Shown in pieces: positions 61,797 to 64,000 of a stretch of 64,000 bases of DNA. Made by a program: the position numbers and the translations under genes. A model generated the notes under the pieces. The model was not told the DNA's origin and did no database searches. It saw only the letters and a list, made by a program, of their open reading frames with translations. The first letter of the stretch is position 1. Every line of letters starts with the position of its first letter. Location: positions 434,001 to 498,000 of the forward strand of contig SDOX01000001.1 in the NCBI GenBank assembly GCA_004565275.1, written 5' to 3'. Source of the DNA: Nannochloropsis salina CCMP1776 (lineage: Eukaryota > Sar > Eustigmatophyceae > Eustigmatales > Monodopsidaceae).

Positions 61797-63173
61797 ATGA
61801 AACATAGTCTGCTAACGCTTTTTACTATATTTGTACAATCATACGTAGTCAAGAAAGACCCTGGACGCTGGACGGCTGAGGAACATATGTTGTTTCTTAG
61901 GGGTCTGCAATTACACGGTAAATCATGGAAGAAAATATCCGAGATTGTTACAACGCGGACAGTGGTCCAAATTCGTACACATGCCCAGAAATATCTTATA
62001 AAGTTGGAAAAGGCTAGAAAGGCTGGTCATCAGGGTGTCTTAATGATGGATGGGAAAGGCGTCGATAACACTGAACGTCGAGGCACTTCCAAGGTACGTC
62101 GCTTAAAATCCAATCAGAAATTGTCATTTTTTTCACTATTGATGCGTCTTTTCATGCTTGAAGACTTGGCCGTATGTTGTTTTACATGTAAGACTCTCTT
62201 CTTTAAATACCAGAAATCATCTTTGTCAGCGGAAATTGTGAGTTTTACATCTACTTCTTCTGAATCTTCTGTTCTCGAGCAAAAGAGGCAGAAAAATGAG
62301 CCAGCGGCTCACCTGCCAGGTCCTGCGCAGCATACTACTGTACGCCCTCTTGTACCTGCCACAAGAGCCGCACCTTCAGGCTGCCCCCCAACTGCGCCCG
62401 CAGGATTCGTGCCGTGGATGGTAGGCCCATACGCTTGTGTCCCACCAACATACTACAACATGCAAATGATGGCCCATGGATATGACTTTGGTGCTCCGCT
62501 GGTATCGCCATCATCACAATATCGTGCGAGTTTTTCAAATCCCCTGTCCGCACCCGTAGGAAATTGCCAAGAGCAGGACTTGGGACTAAACGCACCTCAA
62601 TCTGTGAGAATGCCCTTGGAGGCTGAAATGGCTGCACAAATTCATTACCTGGGCATTGACAACGAGGAAACTATCGCGCAAAACCAGCCAAATTCCTATA
62701 AGCGTCTACGTGTCCCCGCAGGTCTGGCTATGGCGACGCCTGCCGCGGTTTCTACGGCACATTCCTCTCACCGTAAAGTCTACGTTGCCCCGCAGCAGTC
62801 ATGCACCTCGCCTTCTGATATGACTCCGACTCTAACCGCATCAGCCTTACATCTGCCACCGCAGGGATCTCTTTGCCCGTTCATGACATCTAATCCTTTA
62901 GACGAGCTCATGCAAAGCCTGTCGCAGGAGAATCTTTCTTCCTCCTCCTCCTCGACCTCTCCATCTATCGCACCCGAAGTTGATGTACCCAGCATGCATG
63001 ACATACTCATTTGGGACCTAAATGGGAAACATAGCCGCCCTTCTTCCCTTAGCTCCTGGGACGAGGAGGGCTTCGATGGAGTCTCAACCTCATCTTTCCC
63101 TGCAAGCATTGACAATCACGTTGTTTGCCAACCTCCGGATTTGAGCGAGCTTCAGTATGCGAAAGCTGCGTGA
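61797..63173 (+). CDS. Single-repeat MYB (SHAQKYF-like) transcription factor
   Basis: The frame is open from ATG 61797 to 63173; an in-frame 120-base intron (62094-62213, TCCAAG/GTACGT...TACCAG/AAATCA) is likely, giving about 418 residues. One MYB repeat spans about residues 23-70: GRWTAEEHMLFLRGLQLHGKSWKKIS and then RTVVQIRTHAQKYLIKLEKA, where THAQKYL is a variant of the plant SHAQKYF motif of the CCA1/LHY/RVE-like MYBs that bind DNA in clock and stress genes. The rest is Pro/Ser/Gln-rich and probably activating, with a Ser run (SSSSSSTSPS) and an acidic end. The first ~20 residues are hydrophobic (LLTLFTIFVQSYVV), untypical for a transcription factor; splicing from an upstream exon at the TACGTAG acceptor may replace them. 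Confidence 0.8.
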   Translation: MKHSLLTLFTIFVQSYVVKKDPGRWTAEEHMLFLRGLQLHGKSWKKISEIVTTRTVVQIRTHAQKYLIKLEKARKAGHQGVLMMDGKGVDNTERRGTSKVRRLKSNQKLSFFSLLMRLFMLEDLAVCCFTCKTLFFKYQKSSLSAEIVSFTSTSSESSVLEQKRQKNEPAAHLPGPAQHTTVRPLVPATRAAPSGCPPTAPAGFVPWMVGPYACVPPTYYNMQMMAHGYDFGAPLVSPSSQYRASFSNPLSAPVGNCQEQDLGLNAPQSVRMPLEAEMAAQIHYLGIDNEETIAQNQPNSYKRLRVPAGLAMATPAAVSTAHSSHRKVYVAPQQSCTSPSDMTPTLTASALHLPPQGSLCPFMTSNPLDELMQSLSQENLSSSSSSTSPSIAPEVDVPSMHDILIWDLNGKHSRPSSLSSWDEEGFDGVSTSSFPASIDNHVVCQPPDLSELQYAKAA

Positions 63174-64000
63174 AGCGTTTCTTGTGGTATGGTAAGGTCA
63201 ACTTTTCGATTTTTTGTTGACAAGCCTCCTGCTCTCGTTTTAGATGCTTATCGTGTTTGGCAGATATGAGCGCCGAGGCACTGAGTTACATTGTCCATGT
63301 TCCACGCGTACAAAATCCACACCGATGTCTTCGTATGCCTGTGAGCATATGTGGAATTTACATATTACGACTTTTATTTTGGCGGGGAAAAGGAACGCAA
63401 CGTGTGCAAAGAAAGGCATGTACTCACGTCAAAATGAATACTGAATCCGTTGCGCACGTGTGGATCCATGGAAACATTCCTTTTTTGATTTTATGGTTTT
63501 CTTGTGCCCCTTTCAGGTAGTTTGCAGAGTTCTAAATAATTGAATTAATTGATCTCTGGGAGTGAAAGTTTAGTCAGAAAAAAATCATTAAATGACAAGA
63601 GTTATTACCCTTTATTTGTGCTCAACTTCTTAGTCCAGCTCGACGTAAATAAAAAGCTACTGGCGTACGTCTCTCACGGCAATGAAGAAACATGTTTCTC
63701 GTTGATCTTTCACCACTAGATGATAAAATTCTACGTCTCGATACGATGTAGCTTCTCATCCTTCATTGCGGGAATGACTATTTATTTCTTTCACATGGCG
63801 ACTGTACACAGGCATTGACAGGCATATGTAAGTAGAATTTTTCTGACCTATAAACTACGAGAATATATAATATAAAATCGAAAGAGTCCCCTCTATTCAG
63901 ATTTTTCATCTATAGCAAGAATTATAATGCCTGAAGTAATAATCCTACTACCGAAATCTCAAATGGTGTGATGAGGTGTATGCGAGACTGGATTTGTTGA
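63174..64000. other. Right end, AT-rich, no gene seen
   Basis: The last ~830 bases are AT-rich with A/T runs (TATATAATATAAAATCG near 63864). Two short overlapping frames at 63244-63520 show no domain. It may include the 3' end of the MYB gene. Confidence 0.3.

Overview
This is eukaryotic nuclear DNA. Spliceosomal introns of roughly 70-250 bases, with GTGAGT/GTAAGT-type donors, interrupt many genes. Four proteins (CBS-NhaD antiporter, transketolase, leucyl-tRNA synthetase, SppA) begin with a signal peptide that ends in, or is followed by, an ASAF-like motif (ASAF, AHAF, or a weaker RAW). That bipartite presequence marks proteins sent into a complex red plastid, so the host is most likely a photosynthetic stramenopile (ochrophyte). 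Compact, GC-rich, intron-poor genes suggest a Nannochloropsis-type eustigmatophyte; this last step is inference.

Layout, left to right. 0-8.9 kb: 5' part of a Sec14-like lipid-transfer gene (-), a giant NO VEIN/sacsin-type ATPase-like protein (+), PEX16 (-). 9.4-15.2 kb: ASCC2 (+), an unknown pair of abutting reading frames that may be one gene broken at poly-C runs (+), an unknown ochrophyte-type protein (-). 15.9-21.8 kb: a purine-synthesis fusion of GAR synthetase and GAR transformylase (+), TIM22 (-), a plastid CBS-NhaD antiporter fusion (+). 22.3-26.5 kb: three unknown proteins. 27.4-40.6 kb: plastid transketolase (+), centrin (-), a KICS2-like KICSTOR subunit (-), organellar LeuRS (+), SppA protease (-). 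41.2-49.1 kb: an unknown seven-exon membrane protein (+), a TPR-like protein (-), AlaRS (+). 50-58 kb: Rab1 (-), a membrane-anchored MaoC hot-dog protein (+), GRASP (-), CFAP20 (+), an RbgA/YlqF GTPase (-). 58-64 kb: AT-richer, gene-poor DNA with a possible 64-residue membrane microprotein (-), a decayed family 8 glycosyltransferase (+) and a MYB SHAQKYF-like transcription factor (+).

Neighbouring genes mostly alternate strands, so short head-to-head spacers probably act as shared promoters. The genes form no operon-like pathway. Several are functionally related: plastid proteins (NhaD, transketolase, LeuRS, SppA, probably RbgA), early secretory traffic (Rab1, GRASP), and cytoskeleton/cilium-linked proteins (centrin, CFAP20). 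Exon models below were built by hand from splice consensus and reading-frame continuity; where several exons keep frame across all junctions I rate the model high.
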